DNA of 57,670 bases from Opitutia bacterium (GTDB lineage: Bacteria; Verrucomicrobiota; Verrucomicrobiia; Opitutales; Opitutaceae). Positions within the stretch are counted from its first letter, which is position 1. Every line of letters begins with the position of its first letter. The notes beneath the pieces are model-generated. The model did no database searches. It was not told where the DNA came from and saw only the letters and a program-made list of their open reading frames with translations. Of the stretch, positions 7,816 through 16,385 are shown piece after piece. The position numbers were made by a program, and so were the translations under genes. Where the stretch lies: contig CANJCM010000021.1 in the NCBI GenBank assembly GCA_947472765.1, positions 1-57,670 on the forward strand. The letters are read 5' to 3'.

Positions 7816-10044
7816 ATGCGTTTGTTCCCCTTTCTCCCATGCGCGGCGCGCGCGGTTTGCGTCGGCTTCATTATCTCCACGGGCTCGTTCGCCCAGAACG
7901 CGCTCCCCGCACCGTCGGTTGCAGTCGGAGGAACCGCCACATTGAATGTGACGCCAGTGTCCGGCGCGACCTACCAATGGCAGCGCAACGGTCTGGCGAT
8001 CGCCGGGGCGACCAACGCAGTCCTGACGCTCACCAACGTACAGCCGGCGAATGCGGGCATTTACACGGTTGTCGTCACCAGCGGGGCGGTCAGCACGACG
8101 AGCCGGGCCATCGTCGGAGTTACCCTGTCCACCCCCGCCGGGGCGACGCCCACGACGCAGGGCACGGTGGATGTGGTCGGCACGGAAATCCGCCATCCCA
8201 GCGGACGCTATTATGACCAGTTGCTCCTCACCGGCGCCGCGGCCTCGCTGACGGCGCGGAGCGGCCGGGTGACACGGACCTCGTTCATCGATCTCAATGA
8301 CGACATCGTGCAGGTCGAGTTCAGCGGCCCCGGAACGCTGACGCTCGTGCTCGACAGCGCGACCTCGCCAGCGCGGCCGACGAAATACAGCCAGGCCCTC
8401 GACTACATGCGGGGGCACGCGGGAATCGTCATCGTCGGTGCCACGGAGGAAACGAATGTGTCGGTCTTCTCGGTGGGTCGGATGACGGCGTTCGATCCGA
8501 CGGGAGCATTCAATTTCCTCGAAGCCGTCAGCGCGACGAACGTGCCGGCTAACAACGGCAGCGGGTTGTTCGTGGGCCAGGGTTCGACCAGCTACGACGG
8601 CCTCGCGGACATCGCGTTTGTCGCCATCGCGAGCACCGATGGAAAATTCGGCGGCATCCGCTCGGCGAATGCGAACTACTTTGCGACGCGTGGAGTCACG
8701 GGCGTCTTTGCGCCGGGCGTCGCCTTCCAAGGACCAATCTTCGTGGGCGACATTGGCGCCGAGGATGCGGCGATTCCCGTCTGGCTCACCGGCAGCGCCG
8801 CGGACACGCGGGTGACCGGCGGAAATCTTCTGCAAGGCAACGCGCAGGTCATCCAGGCGAGCGGCGTGACGGATTTGAGCTTCACGGCGGGCATCACGTC
8901 GCACGGCACGAGTCTGCCGGCGCGCACGAATCGCGCGCGAGTGGAAGTGCAAGGCGTCGACACCACGCGGCGACTGGTGGCCGACCCAAGTGTGGCGGAA
9001 ACGCGGGAAGCGTTGAAGGTCCTGTGGGGCGGAGCGGCTGCCGTGGGGACCGGTCCCGTTCGATTGACGCATCTCCCGATGGCGATGGCGGACGTGGATT
9101 TCATCACGCCGCTCGGATTGATGTCGGGCGGACACGTCACGCCCGTCGATCACATTTACTTCACGCCCATCGATTGGGAAAAGCCGGCGGGCACCTACCC
9201 GGTGTATGCGACGGCGGCGGGGACAATCGTCGAGACGAGTTACCGGTCGGGCACGCCGGGAGTTTATCGCGTCGTGGTCGAGCACACGGCGACGTTCTAT
9301 AGCTACTACGATTTGGTCGACGTTCTGGAGCCGGCGATCGCCGCGCAACTGCCGGCGGGATTCACGACGTCGGGACAGGTTTATCACGGCCGGATGCCGG
9401 TCACCGCGGGCCAGTTAATCGGACGGGTCGGTCACAAGACCCTCGATTTCGCCGTGGTCGATACGGAGCGCCCGCTACCGGGATTCATCGCGCCGAGCCA
9501 CTATCTGCGCGAGCCGTGGAAGATTTTCACGGCCGACACGTTTGAGGCCTACGATGAGCCGCTGCGGAGTCAGCTCCTCGCGAAGACGCCGCGCATCACC
9601 GCGCCGCGCGGCGGCAAGATTGATCATGATGTCGCGGGCCGGTTGATCGGAAACTGGTTCAAGGTCGGGACCAATTATTACGGCGGCGACAACGATCCTC
9701 ACGGCTACTGGAGCGGGCACTTCTCGTTTTCCCCTCACTGGATCGATCCGGCGTTTTTCGTGATTTCGCTCGGCAGCTTCAACGGGGAGTCGCGGCAGTT
9801 CGGTTCGCGGACGAACCTGCCAAATCCGGCGTCCGTCAGTGAGGCCACGGGGCTCGTGAAGTACGACCTCATCCAAATCCCGAACGGCACCCCGCCCTTT
9901 GTGGTGCAGGGTGAACCGGAGCAATACGGTGCCGTGCTGTTCCAAGTACTCGCGGACGACCGGATGAAGATGGAGGTTTTCCCGGGGCAGCGAGCGGCGA
10001 GTGTCCCTGGGTTCACGAGTGCGGCGGCGATTTATGAGAGGTGA
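7816..10044 (+). CDS. Large secreted protein: Ig-like domain, shared module, M23-like C-terminal region
   Basis: 742 residues with a signal peptide (residues 1-26, ending GSFAQ). Residues about 30-100 are an Ig-like domain ([29 protein letters not shown]). Residues about 115-375 form a module also present in the protein at 43657-45207, with near-identical stretches such as [28 protein letters not shown] and [16 protein letters not shown]. The C-terminal half ([48 protein letters not shown]) resembles the beta-barrel of M23 peptidases, but the normal HxGxD zinc set is not evident, so it may be inactive. Probably a cell-surface or extracellular protein. A remnant of this C-terminal region lies at 12366-12446. 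Confidence 0.75.
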   Translation: MRLFPFLPCAARAVCVGFIISTGSFAQNALPAPSVAVGGTATLNVTPVSGATYQWQRNGLAIAGATNAVLTLTNVQPANAGIYTVVVTSGAVSTTSRAIVGVTLSTPAGATPTTQGTVDVVGTEIRHPSGRYYDQLLLTGAAASLTARSGRVTRTSFIDLNDDIVQVEFSGPGTLTLVLDSATSPARPTKYSQALDYMRGHAGIVIVGATEETNVSVFSVGRMTAFDPTGAFNFLEAVSATNVPANNGSGLFVGQGSTSYDGLADIAFVAIASTDGKFGGIRSANANYFATRGVTGVFAPGVAFQGPIFVGDIGAEDAAIPVWLTGSAADTRVTGGNLLQGNAQVIQASGVTDLSFTAGITSHGTSLPARTNRARVEVQGVDTTRRLVADPSVAETREALKVLWGGAAAVGTGPVRLTHLPMAMADVDFITPLGLMSGGHVTPVDHIYFTPIDWEKPAGTYPVYATAAGTIVETSYRSGTPGVYRVVVEHTATFYSYYDLVDVLEPAIAAQLPAGFTTSGQVYHGRMPVTAGQLIGRVGHKTLDFAVVDTERPLPGFIAPSHYLREPWKIFTADTFEAYDEPLRSQLLAKTPRITAPRGGKIDHDVAGRLIGNWFKVGTNYYGGDNDPHGYWSGHFSFSPHWIDPAFFVISLGSFNGESRQFGSRTNLPNPASVSEATGLVKYDLIQIPNGTPPFVVQGEPEQYGAVLFQVLADDRMKMEVFPGQRAASVPGFTSAAAIYER

Positions 10045-10058
10045 TGGGGGCGGACTAG

Positions 10059-10100
10059 TTGAGAGTTGAGGGTTGAGAGTTGAGGGTTGAGAGTTGAGAG
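10059..10100. repeat. TTGAGRG heptad array
   Basis: Six consecutive heptads TTGAGAG/TTGAGGG alternate directly after the stop of the large Ig-domain gene. The unit matches those at 461-489 and 4101-4135. Confidence 0.9.
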
Positions 10101-10131
10101 AGAATTCGTGAGGCGCGGACGCGCCTGGGAG

Positions 10132-10422
10132 TTAAGGGCGTTGGCCGTTCAGCAAGGCTCGCTGACTCCCGACTCGCCGCAACGCGGCGAGGTAGAAGAG
10201 GAACGGGCCGCCAGCGACACCGAGGGTGGCGAGCCAGCCCGACCAGTCGGCTGGAGTCGTTGCGGCCATGCCGCAGATCTCCGGACCACCAAGTCCGAGG
10301 GCGGTGCCGAGCCCGGAGTACGCGACCACGCACATGACGCACTTCGGGGCGACCGTGAGCGCCGCGGCCGGGAGCACCCAGCGCACGGCGCGATACGAGT
10401 GTTCAGCGAGTCGCGACGACAT
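10132..10422 (-). CDS. Small Cys-containing membrane protein (MerC-like size and motif)
   Basis: 96 residues with about three hydrophobic segments. PKCVMCVVAYSGLGTALGLG has a CxxC in the first membrane segment, like the small MerC-type or KCPxC-AAY membrane proteins found next to redox or metal-handling genes. WLATLGVAGGPFLFYLAAL is a second strong membrane segment. The start overlaps the last 20 nt of the DUF899 gene, so the two are probably translationally coupled. A role in thiol or metal chemistry is only suggested by the cysteines. Confidence 0.6.
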   Translation of the reverse strand: MSSRLAEHSYRAVRWVLPAAALTVAPKCVMCVVAYSGLGTALGLGGPEICGMAATTPADWSGWLATLGVAGGPFLFYLAALRRVGSQRALLNGQRP

Positions 10423-11146
10423 TGGCGGGGTGATCGTAACGATCGTGGTAACGCACCCAGTTCATCGGGGCGTCGGGATCTTCGTTTCGGCCCTTCGGCA
10501 CCAGATCGAGAACCGTGTCGGGGCCAATGAGTGCGTCGAGGCCGCGGCCGTAAGTGGAATGCGTGTGATACACGGCACCGTCGGCACCGCGGGCGAAGAC
10601 GCTCAGGCCCGGCGCCTCCTCGCAGGGAAACTCCCTCAGGCGGTAATTATAGTTCACCCTGCCCTCCGCCATTTCCGCCGGCGTGAAGGACACGCGATAG
10701 TCGAAGTTGAAATCGCTGCCGTGCGACGAAACCCGCGGAAATCCCCAACCCATCCGCTGGTGAAACGGTGTCAGTTCGGCGAGCGGGGCATGCGACACCG
10801 CGGCGAACGACGCGTCCTTCGCCCGCAGGTGCACCACGGCGGCCGCGAAATGATCGGACACGTAGGAGCAGCTCTTGCAGCCCTCCTCCCAGCCCGGGCC
10901 GAACATGAAGTGATACACGACGAGCTGGCTGCGCCCGTCGAAGAGATCGGCCAGCGACACCCGGCCACGCGGCGATTCGAACGTGTAGTGCTTCTCCACT
11001 TTCGTCCACGGCAGCGCGCGTCGCCGGGCGGCAAGCCGGTCGCGCTGCCGGGTGAGCTCCTTCTCCTCGCGGAGGAGTTCGCGGCGGGCGGCGAGCCAGG
11101 CGGCGGGCGGGACAATCATGGGTGGTTCGAGGGCAGTGGTCTTCAT
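10403..11146 (-). CDS. DUF899 family thioredoxin-like protein
   Basis: About 247 residues from the ATG at 11146 (MKTTALEPP). The family hallmarks are present: an N-terminal helical region rich in Arg/Glu (ARRELLREEKELTRQRDRLA), RRALPWTKVEKHY, then FMFGPGWEEGCKSCSYVSDH with the CxxC-like pair of the thioredoxin-fold core, and NFDYRVSF / VYHTHSTYGRG near the end. DUF899 proteins are cytosolic thioredoxin-like proteins without a settled role. It overlaps the small membrane protein gene downstream, forming a two-gene operon. The TTG/ATG further upstream (11176) was not chosen because the family begins near this point. Confidence 0.88.
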   Translation of the reverse strand: MKTTALEPPMIVPPAAWLAARRELLREEKELTRQRDRLAARRRALPWTKVEKHYTFESPRGRVSLADLFDGRSQLVVYHFMFGPGWEEGCKSCSYVSDHFAAAVVHLRAKDASFAAVSHAPLAELTPFHQRMGWGFPRVSSHGSDFNFDYRVSFTPAEMAEGRVNYNYRLREFPCEEAPGLSVFARGADGAVYHTHSTYGRGLDALIGPDTVLDLVPKGRNEDPDAPMNWVRYHDRYDHPANVVATR

Positions 11147-11354
11147 GGGAGTTTGAGCAGCTATTTTTGGTGACACCCGGACGGGGATTTCCAGCGATGG
11201 CCGGAAACGGACAAGGCAGCAGCCTTGGTGGAACTGACGGGAAGAGGGCCGCGCGGCTCAGGGAGCCGCTCGACCGAAAATCAGGAAACGGAGAGGGAAA
11301 TGCCGAGGGCCTAGGGCCGAATTCCGCAGCTAACCCGAAGATCGTCGGCGTTAA

Positions 11355-11389
11355 ATTCGCCACCCGGCATTGGGCAATTGGCATTCACC
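11355..11389. repeat. ATTCGCC-type heptad array overlapping a stop codon
   Basis: ATTCGCC/ACCCGGC/ATTGGGC/AATTGGC/ATTCACC keeps a 7-nt period. Its last unit contains the TGA (11385-11387, minus strand) of the SRPBCC gene, another case where a heptad array touches a gene end. Confidence 0.75.
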
Positions 11390-11942
11390 GACCCGCCTGC
11401 GCGGCGAGCCGGAGTTTTTCGTAATCCGGTTTGAGACGGTTGTAGATCGCCCAGAAGGCGGGACGCGGTCCGCCCTCGAGCAACGCGAGGAGATGGATGA
11501 AATGGGTGTGCCAGCCGGAGCCGAAGTCGGCCAGATAGGGAATGTCGCCGCCGGTGGCGCGGTGCGTCAGCACGAGCAGGACGTTCCGGCCCTGCGGCGT
11601 GAGTTCGAACGTCGCCTCGGACTCGCCGTCGCTGCCGAACGTGAACGCGAGCAGCCGCGGCGGTTCGCAGCGGGTGACGGTCCCACTCATGCTGTGTCCC
11701 GGCTCGTGATGGGGTATCTGTTCGGCGGACGGCGTCTCGTCGGGCGCGAGGTTCTTGTGGCGGAAGTCGAGGCGCAGCCTGCCGCCGACGCGCAGTTCCA
11801 TCGGGCCACCGGCGAACCAGCGGGCGCGCTTTTCGGGATCGGTCAGGTATTCCCAGACGCGCTCGATCGGGCGGGGCAGCGTGCGGACGATGCGCACCTC
11901 CGCCGGGCCGGTGAGCTGGCCGGGTTGGTCGTTGGCTTTCAT
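11385..11942 (-). CDS. SRPBCC / AHSA1 domain protein
   Basis: 185 residues. VRIVRTLPRPIERVWEYLTDPEKRARWFAGG is the classic opening of an Activator of Hsp90 ATPase 1-like SRPBCC fold, followed by GRLRLDFRHKN, FTFGSDGESEATFELTP and GWHTHFIHLLALLEG. Such proteins bind hydrophobic ligands in a deep pocket; the ligand is unknown. Its ATG overlaps the stop of the ArsR gene by 4 nt (ATGA, 11939-11942), so it is the second gene of a coupled operon. ArsR+AHSA1 pairs are a recurrent bacterial arrangement. Start is fixed by the overlap. Confidence 0.9.
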   Translation of the reverse strand: MKANDQPGQLTGPAEVRIVRTLPRPIERVWEYLTDPEKRARWFAGGPMELRVGGRLRLDFRHKNLAPDETPSAEQIPHHEPGHSMSGTVTRCEPPRLLAFTFGSDGESEATFELTPQGRNVLLVLTHRATGGDIPYLADFGSGWHTHFIHLLALLEGGPRPAFWAIYNRLKPDYEKLRLAAQAGR

Positions 11943-12277
11943 GAGGAGGTTTTTTTCTTCGCCTTCGCCTCGCGGGCGTCGTCGGCGCGCAGTTCCCGCT
12001 CGAGCGCATCGAGCCGCCGCGACCAGACGACGCGCGTCTTCTGCAACCAGGCCTCGACTTCGTCGAAGCCCGCGGGGTTGAGCGCCTGGATGCGCGACTG
12101 GCCTTCGGCGCGGGTGGTGACGAGTCCCGCCTCGCGCAGCACGTTCAAGTGCTGGGAAATCGCGGGCGCGCTCAAATCGAATTCCTGGACGAGCTCGCCG
12201 GCCGTCCGATCGCGAACCGCGAGGAGCTCGACAATGCGCCGGCGCGTCGGGTCGGCGATGGCGGAAAGGCTCTGCAT
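11939..12277 (-). CDS. ArsR-family winged-helix repressor
   Basis: 112 residues. IADPTRRRIVELLAVRDRTA and ELVQEFDLSAPAISQHLNVL form the winged helix-turn-helix, with the recognition helix in SAPAISQHLNVLREAGLV, followed by RAEGQSRIQALN. The metal-binding ELCVCDL motif of arsenic/zinc sensors is absent, so it belongs to the metal-independent group usually paired with SRPBCC proteins. A Lys/Ala-rich tail (AREAKAKKKTSS) ends the protein. It probably represses its own operon through the inverted repeat at 12288-12305. Confidence 0.92.
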   Translation of the reverse strand: MQSLSAIADPTRRRIVELLAVRDRTAGELVQEFDLSAPAISQHLNVLREAGLVTTRAEGQSRIQALNPAGFDEVEAWLQKTRVVWSRRLDALERELRADDAREAKAKKKTSS

Positions 12278-12287
12278 GGCGACCTTG

Positions 12288-12305
12288 ATTAAGCACGGAC
12301 TTAAT
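12288..12305. promoter_or_regulatory. Candidate ArsR operator
   Basis: ATTAAG (12288-12293), six bases, CTTAAT (12300-12305) is a perfect AT-rich inverted repeat 11 bp before the ArsR start, in otherwise GC-rich DNA. Size and position suit autoregulation by an ArsR dimer. Inference; no binding data. Confidence 0.5.
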
Positions 12306-12365
12306 TCAGCGAGAACGAAATCACAAAACGTAACCCGGTCTTTAACTCCAGCTGCACCTGACTGA

Positions 12366-12446
12366 TGGCTCCTCGATTACGCCCTTGGGATTGAAGTCGG
12401 GTGGGCACGTGACGCCGGTCGATCCCATCTCCTTCACGACCCTGAA
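12366..12446 (+). pseudogene. Remnant of the Ig/M23-like protein gene (7816-10044)
   Basis: In the plus strand, one frame reads [20 protein letters not shown] followed by TTLNF, matching [25 protein letters not shown] at about residues 429-455 of the 742-residue protein. DNA similarity is visible with mainly third-position changes. There is no start, no flanking domain and the match stops abruptly on both sides, so this is a fragment of a former paralogue or a captured piece. Confidence 0.65.
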
Positions 12447-12932
12447 TTTTGGGAGCTGCCAGCGGCTGCTTTCAGGGCGAAATGCACTCTGCAACGCGCG
12501 GAAACAACCTTGCATTTCTCGGCGCGAAAGCACTCCCTACCACTACCCCAACGCGCGTCGTTTCCCCCAGCGCCGCGCAAAATCTCACGTCAACCCCTTG
12601 ACGATGGAATCCAGTCACCGCGTGTGCGTTGCCGCCGCCGCTTGCGTGCGGCGTTCACCGCAACCGCGCTTGCTGCTCCGTCGCTGAGGCCCACCCCACC
12701 TTTCTGAAACGGCCCATGACCCTGCGGTCGCGGACGGTCTCTTCCCCACCCCATAGGCGCGCCCGTGACTTCGGCGATGCTCACATTTTGTGCGAGCGTC
12801 CGCCGTCCGGGCACAGTGAATGCTGTCGATCGGTCGCTTTCTTACCCTCTCTCCCTTCGCCGGAAGGTCCCTTCCCTTTCGTGCCGCAGCCCCTTTGTCA
12901 GGTCGCGTTCCTTAATACCTAGGCCCTACCCC
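12447..12932. other. Gene-free leader region before the first TonB receptor
   Basis: No gene is seen. CGTCAA-CCCC-TTGACG (12588-12603) is a small perfect inverted repeat that might be an operator. An open frame continuing upstream of 12933 lacks signal-peptide or family features and is probably leader. Confidence 0.5.
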
Positions 12933-15900
12933 ATGAAATATAGATCCCGCAGAACCCAACTCGCTGCTGCCCTGGCCGTGATCGGTCTCGGCCTGCAGCC
13001 TATATACGCCCAGACCGCGCCTTCCCCCACGCCCGCCGGGGCGACGGATGCCGTCAAGCTCGACCCCTTCAACGTCAGCGCCGCCTCGGACGTCGGCTTC
13101 GTCGCCTCCAATTCGCTTGCAGGCGGCCGCATGACGATGGCGCTGAAAGATACGCCCGTCGCGTACTCCGTCCTCACCTCGGAGTTCCTTGAGGCGTTCA
13201 ATATCACCGATGCCGGCAAGGCCGCGGAATTCTCCGTCAACACCAACCAATACGTGGGGGACGGACTGCAAGGCACGTCGGGCAACACCACGGTCGTGGT
13301 CCGGATTCGCGGGCAGGCGGCCAATCAACCGACCCGAAATTTCTTCCCGTACAACATCGCGTCAGACACCTACAACGTGGACCGGCTCGACTTCGCGCGC
13401 GGCGCCAACTCCACGCTGTTCGGCGCGGGCGGGTCGGCCGGAACGCTCAACACCGTCACGAAACAGGCCCTGCCGACCAAGACGATTCGCGAAGTCCGGG
13501 CGCAGGTCGGGACTTGGGACCGCTACCGCCTGACGCTCGACCTCAATGAGCCGCTCACCGACAAGGCGGCGATCCGCACGAATGTGCTGTGGCAGTCGAA
13601 CAACACCTGGCGGCAGCGCGAGTGGGAGCGCCGCCGGGGCCTATCCCTCGCCGCCACCTATAACTTTACGCCCAAGTTCTCGATGCGAGCGGAAGCGGAA
13701 TACCGTATTACCGACAAGACGACCGGTACCAATCGCACGAAGGACCAGACATCCGCCTGGGATGGAAAGTTCATGCCGAGCGGGCCTGATCCCACCATGA
13801 CCGCTACGCAGATGGCGGTGGCGGGGGTATCACGATCCGTGCAGCGGTTCGTCATTGATGGTGAGAATAGGAAGGTCGCGTATAACATCCAAAATCGGTT
13901 CCAGACGAAGAATGCGCAGTACAACGCGACCACCCCCAACTACCTCGATGGCCAGGTCATCAAGACCGTCGGCTTCAACGCGGGTGCCGGCAGCATGACC
14001 GATGTGTGGAATCCGCCGATGCGCTTTGGCGCGACGCAGAAGGGCTCGCCCCTTTTCGTCCTGCCCGACAAGACGTTCACCCCCCTCTGGGATCGCGACT
14101 ACAAATACCCCAGCGGCTGGGAGCGCGGCAAAGATGTCAATCTGTTCGCCACCTACCGGCCGTTTGAGGGCTTCTATGTTGAGCTGTCAGGCGACAAGAA
14201 CGAGGTCTACCGCTGGACGGAGTATCCTGCCGCCGGCGGACAGTATGACATGCGCGTCGACATCAACCGTCTCAACCCGGATGGCACGCCGAACCAGTTC
14301 TTCCTGCAGCCGTTCTCGGAAAACTCGCCTTTCTCTTTCGCCCAAAGCTACCAGTACACCAATGCCAACCTTCAGACTGCCTACGTGAAGGACACGCGGT
14401 TCGGCAGGCTGCAGTTCGGTGTGATGGCTGGCGTACAAAACCTGGATAATATCAAGCGCGAAGACTTCTTCCTCCTGCCGCTGCACCAGGGCATTATCCC
14501 GGGAGCCGATTTCCGGGCGTTCTTCCCGCCCAACCAGGACCAGAACCTTCAATCGGTTTACACGCGCCAGTATACGGCTCTCCGTGGCAAGGTTGCCAGC
14601 CGGCACCCCACGGAGGAACCGCTGACCGTTTACGATTACACACGTGGAACCCGGGCCGTCCTGACGCCGCATTGGTACACGCTGCCCAACCGCCTGGGTT
14701 GGGGCGTGGACGCATATAAACGATATAAATATGCCCAGGCCGTGGTGAACATCAGCACGTTCAAAGACCGGCTCGTTCTGCTCGGGGCCGTGCGGCGCGA
14801 CCTCACCCGCATTTCCACCCTTTCGTACAAGCAGTCCGACGACATGCCCGCGGATTGGAACGGGTCTTACATGACCCCCAAGGCGACCCCGCCGGCGGAC
14901 TACTGGAATTTGACCTACACCCCGAAGGATGCCACCGGCAAGGTGATCGCGGGTGCGACACCAATCCCGGCGCCGCAACGGCCGCGTTCCGCTATCAACG
15001 GTGTCAATGTCCCGCTGGCCCAATACGCCAACGATCGCTTCCAGGATGATTTCAGCACGCCGGATTTAACCACCGGGGTCAACACGCGGTCATATGGCTT
15101 CGTCATCAACCTCTGGAAGGGAATCGGTCTCTACGCCAACGACAGCACGACCTACGACACGAATGCGGGTACCCTGAACGTCGACATGAACCTGATTCCG
15201 CCGACGTCGTCGCAAAGTTATGATGCCGGCATCCGCTATACCATGCCGAACGGCAAGCTGAACTTCTCCTTCGGCTGGTACAAAGCGTATCAGGAAGGGG
15301 CCAGCCAATCCGTCGGCACCACCTTCTTTGCGAATAACAATACCATTGCCGATTCACCTGTCGTGGGCGACTTGAGCGAGGGCGGCCGGAACAACCGGGG
15401 ACACCCGCGCTTCAACGGGTTCAGCGTCAATTCCACCATCACCAACGAGACGATCGGCTACGAGTCCGAGCTGACGGCCAATCTCACCTCGAACTGGCGC
15501 TTGATCCTCAACTGGGGCCGCAACACGCCGATGCAGAAAGACGTCTGGCCCGACGTCGTGCCGTGGATTGAAGGCAAGGAGGCCGTCTATCGCCAGATCC
15601 TCGATGACTCAGGAATTCAGATCAACGCCCAGAATCAGGCCTCCATCAAGCCGGCGTTCAACGACCCCACGAAGATCAATGTCGAGCGGGTGACGAACAC
15701 CGTGAATGCGTGGAACGCCCTGATGGGACCGACCGGTGCGTTGGCGACGCTTCGCCAAACGGCGGCGACGAAAAACCGCCAGATCCTGAACGGAACGGCG
15801 GGCGGCCCGCTCTACACCTACAACGTGGCCACCGACTATCGGTTCCACAAGGGTTTACTCAACGGCTTGCGCGCGGGTATCGCGGTCAATTACAAGGCCC

Positions 15901-16286
15901 GCTCGATCCTCGGAGCCAAAACCAATGAGACGATCGCGGATCCGAACAATCCGAATCTGCAGGTCGCGTCTCCCACGAACGACGCGAATAACTACCTGTA
16001 TGGAAAAGGCTACTTCAAGGGCGCGGCCAACTTCTCCTATACCTGGCGCCTGAAGGAAGGTGGCAAGTATACGCCCAAGACGATCCAGTTCGACCTGGCG
16101 ATCGACAACCTGTTCGACCTGAAACAGGTCCTCGAATACAGCACGACGAGCAATTCCACCGCGAATTCCAACATCTTGGTGCCGCTGAACAATGATATCA
16201 GCCAGCAGGCGATGATCCTCATCCCGGGTGCCTACAACTGGCAGTCGCCGCGGAGTTATACGCTGACCGCGAAGATCAACTTCTAA
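12933..16286 (+). CDS. TonB-dependent outer-membrane receptor 1
   Basis: 1117 residues. Signal peptide at residues 1-27 (ending PIYAQ), then a short lead VKLDPFNVSAASDVGF, a plug domain (PVAYSVLTSEFLEAFNITDA, VRIRGQAANQPTRNFFPYNI, NVDRLDFARGANSTLFGAGG) and a long beta-barrel region ending with the aromatic terminal strand SPRSYTLTAKINF. No N-terminal carboxypeptidase-like or STN domain is evident. It should import a bulky ligand across the outer membrane using TonB. Its closest relative in the window is the receptor at 23543-26908, similar along its whole length. Start 12933 gives a normal signal peptide. A strong terminator follows. Ligand unknown. Confidence 0.93.
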   Translation: MKYRSRRTQLAAALAVIGLGLQPIYAQTAPSPTPAGATDAVKLDPFNVSAASDVGFVASNSLAGGRMTMALKDTPVAYSVLTSEFLEAFNITDAGKAAEFSVNTNQYVGDGLQGTSGNTTVVVRIRGQAANQPTRNFFPYNIASDTYNVDRLDFARGANSTLFGAGGSAGTLNTVTKQALPTKTIREVRAQVGTWDRYRLTLDLNEPLTDKAAIRTNVLWQSNNTWRQREWERRRGLSLAATYNFTPKFSMRAEAEYRITDKTTGTNRTKDQTSAWDGKFMPSGPDPTMTATQMAVAGVSRSVQRFVIDGENRKVAYNIQNRFQTKNAQYNATTPNYLDGQVIKTVGFNAGAGSMTDVWNPPMRFGATQKGSPLFVLPDKTFTPLWDRDYKYPSGWERGKDVNLFATYRPFEGFYVELSGDKNEVYRWTEYPAAGGQYDMRVDINRLNPDGTPNQFFLQPFSENSPFSFAQSYQYTNANLQTAYVKDTRFGRLQFGVMAGVQNLDNIKREDFFLLPLHQGIIPGADFRAFFPPNQDQNLQSVYTRQYTALRGKVASRHPTEEPLTVYDYTRGTRAVLTPHWYTLPNRLGWGVDAYKRYKYAQAVVNISTFKDRLVLLGAVRRDLTRISTLSYKQSDDMPADWNGSYMTPKATPPADYWNLTYTPKDATGKVIAGATPIPAPQRPRSAINGVNVPLAQYANDRFQDDFSTPDLTTGVNTRSYGFVINLWKGIGLYANDSTTYDTNAGTLNVDMNLIPPTSSQSYDAGIRYTMPNGKLNFSFGWYKAYQEGASQSVGTTFFANNNTIADSPVVGDLSEGGRNNRGHPRFNGFSVNSTITNETIGYESELTANLTSNWRLILNWGRNTPMQKDVWPDVVPWIEGKEAVYRQILDDSGIQINAQNQASIKPAFNDPTKINVERVTNTVNAWNALMGPTGALATLRQTAATKNRQILNGTAGGPLYTYNVATDYRFHKGLLNGLRAGIAVNYKARSILGAKTNETIADPNNPNLQVASPTNDANNYLYGKGYFKGAANFSYTWRLKEGGKYTPKTIQFDLAIDNLFDLKQVLEYSTTSNSTANSNILVPLNNDISQQAMILIPGAYNWQSPRSYTLTAKINF

Positions 16287-16314
16287 GCGGCAGCTATCAT
16301 CCGCATTACTTCAA

Positions 16315-16346
16315 GCCGGGAGGTCCAGCGCCTCCCGGCTTTTTTT
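16315..16346 (+). terminator. Intrinsic terminator after TonB receptor 1
   Basis: GCCGGGAGG (16315-16323), loop, CCTCCCGGC (16331-16339) and seven T (16340-16346): a perfect 9-bp GC stem with a U-tract 28 bp past the stop codon. Confidence 0.92.
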
Positions 16347-16385
16347 GCGCCGCAATGGCGCGGCGGGTTCACCACCTCGCGGGAC

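Noticed and set aside
9100-9700. Active M23 peptidase site in the 742-residue protein
   Set aside because: No HxGxD and HxH zinc set can be placed with confidence; kept as M23-like only.
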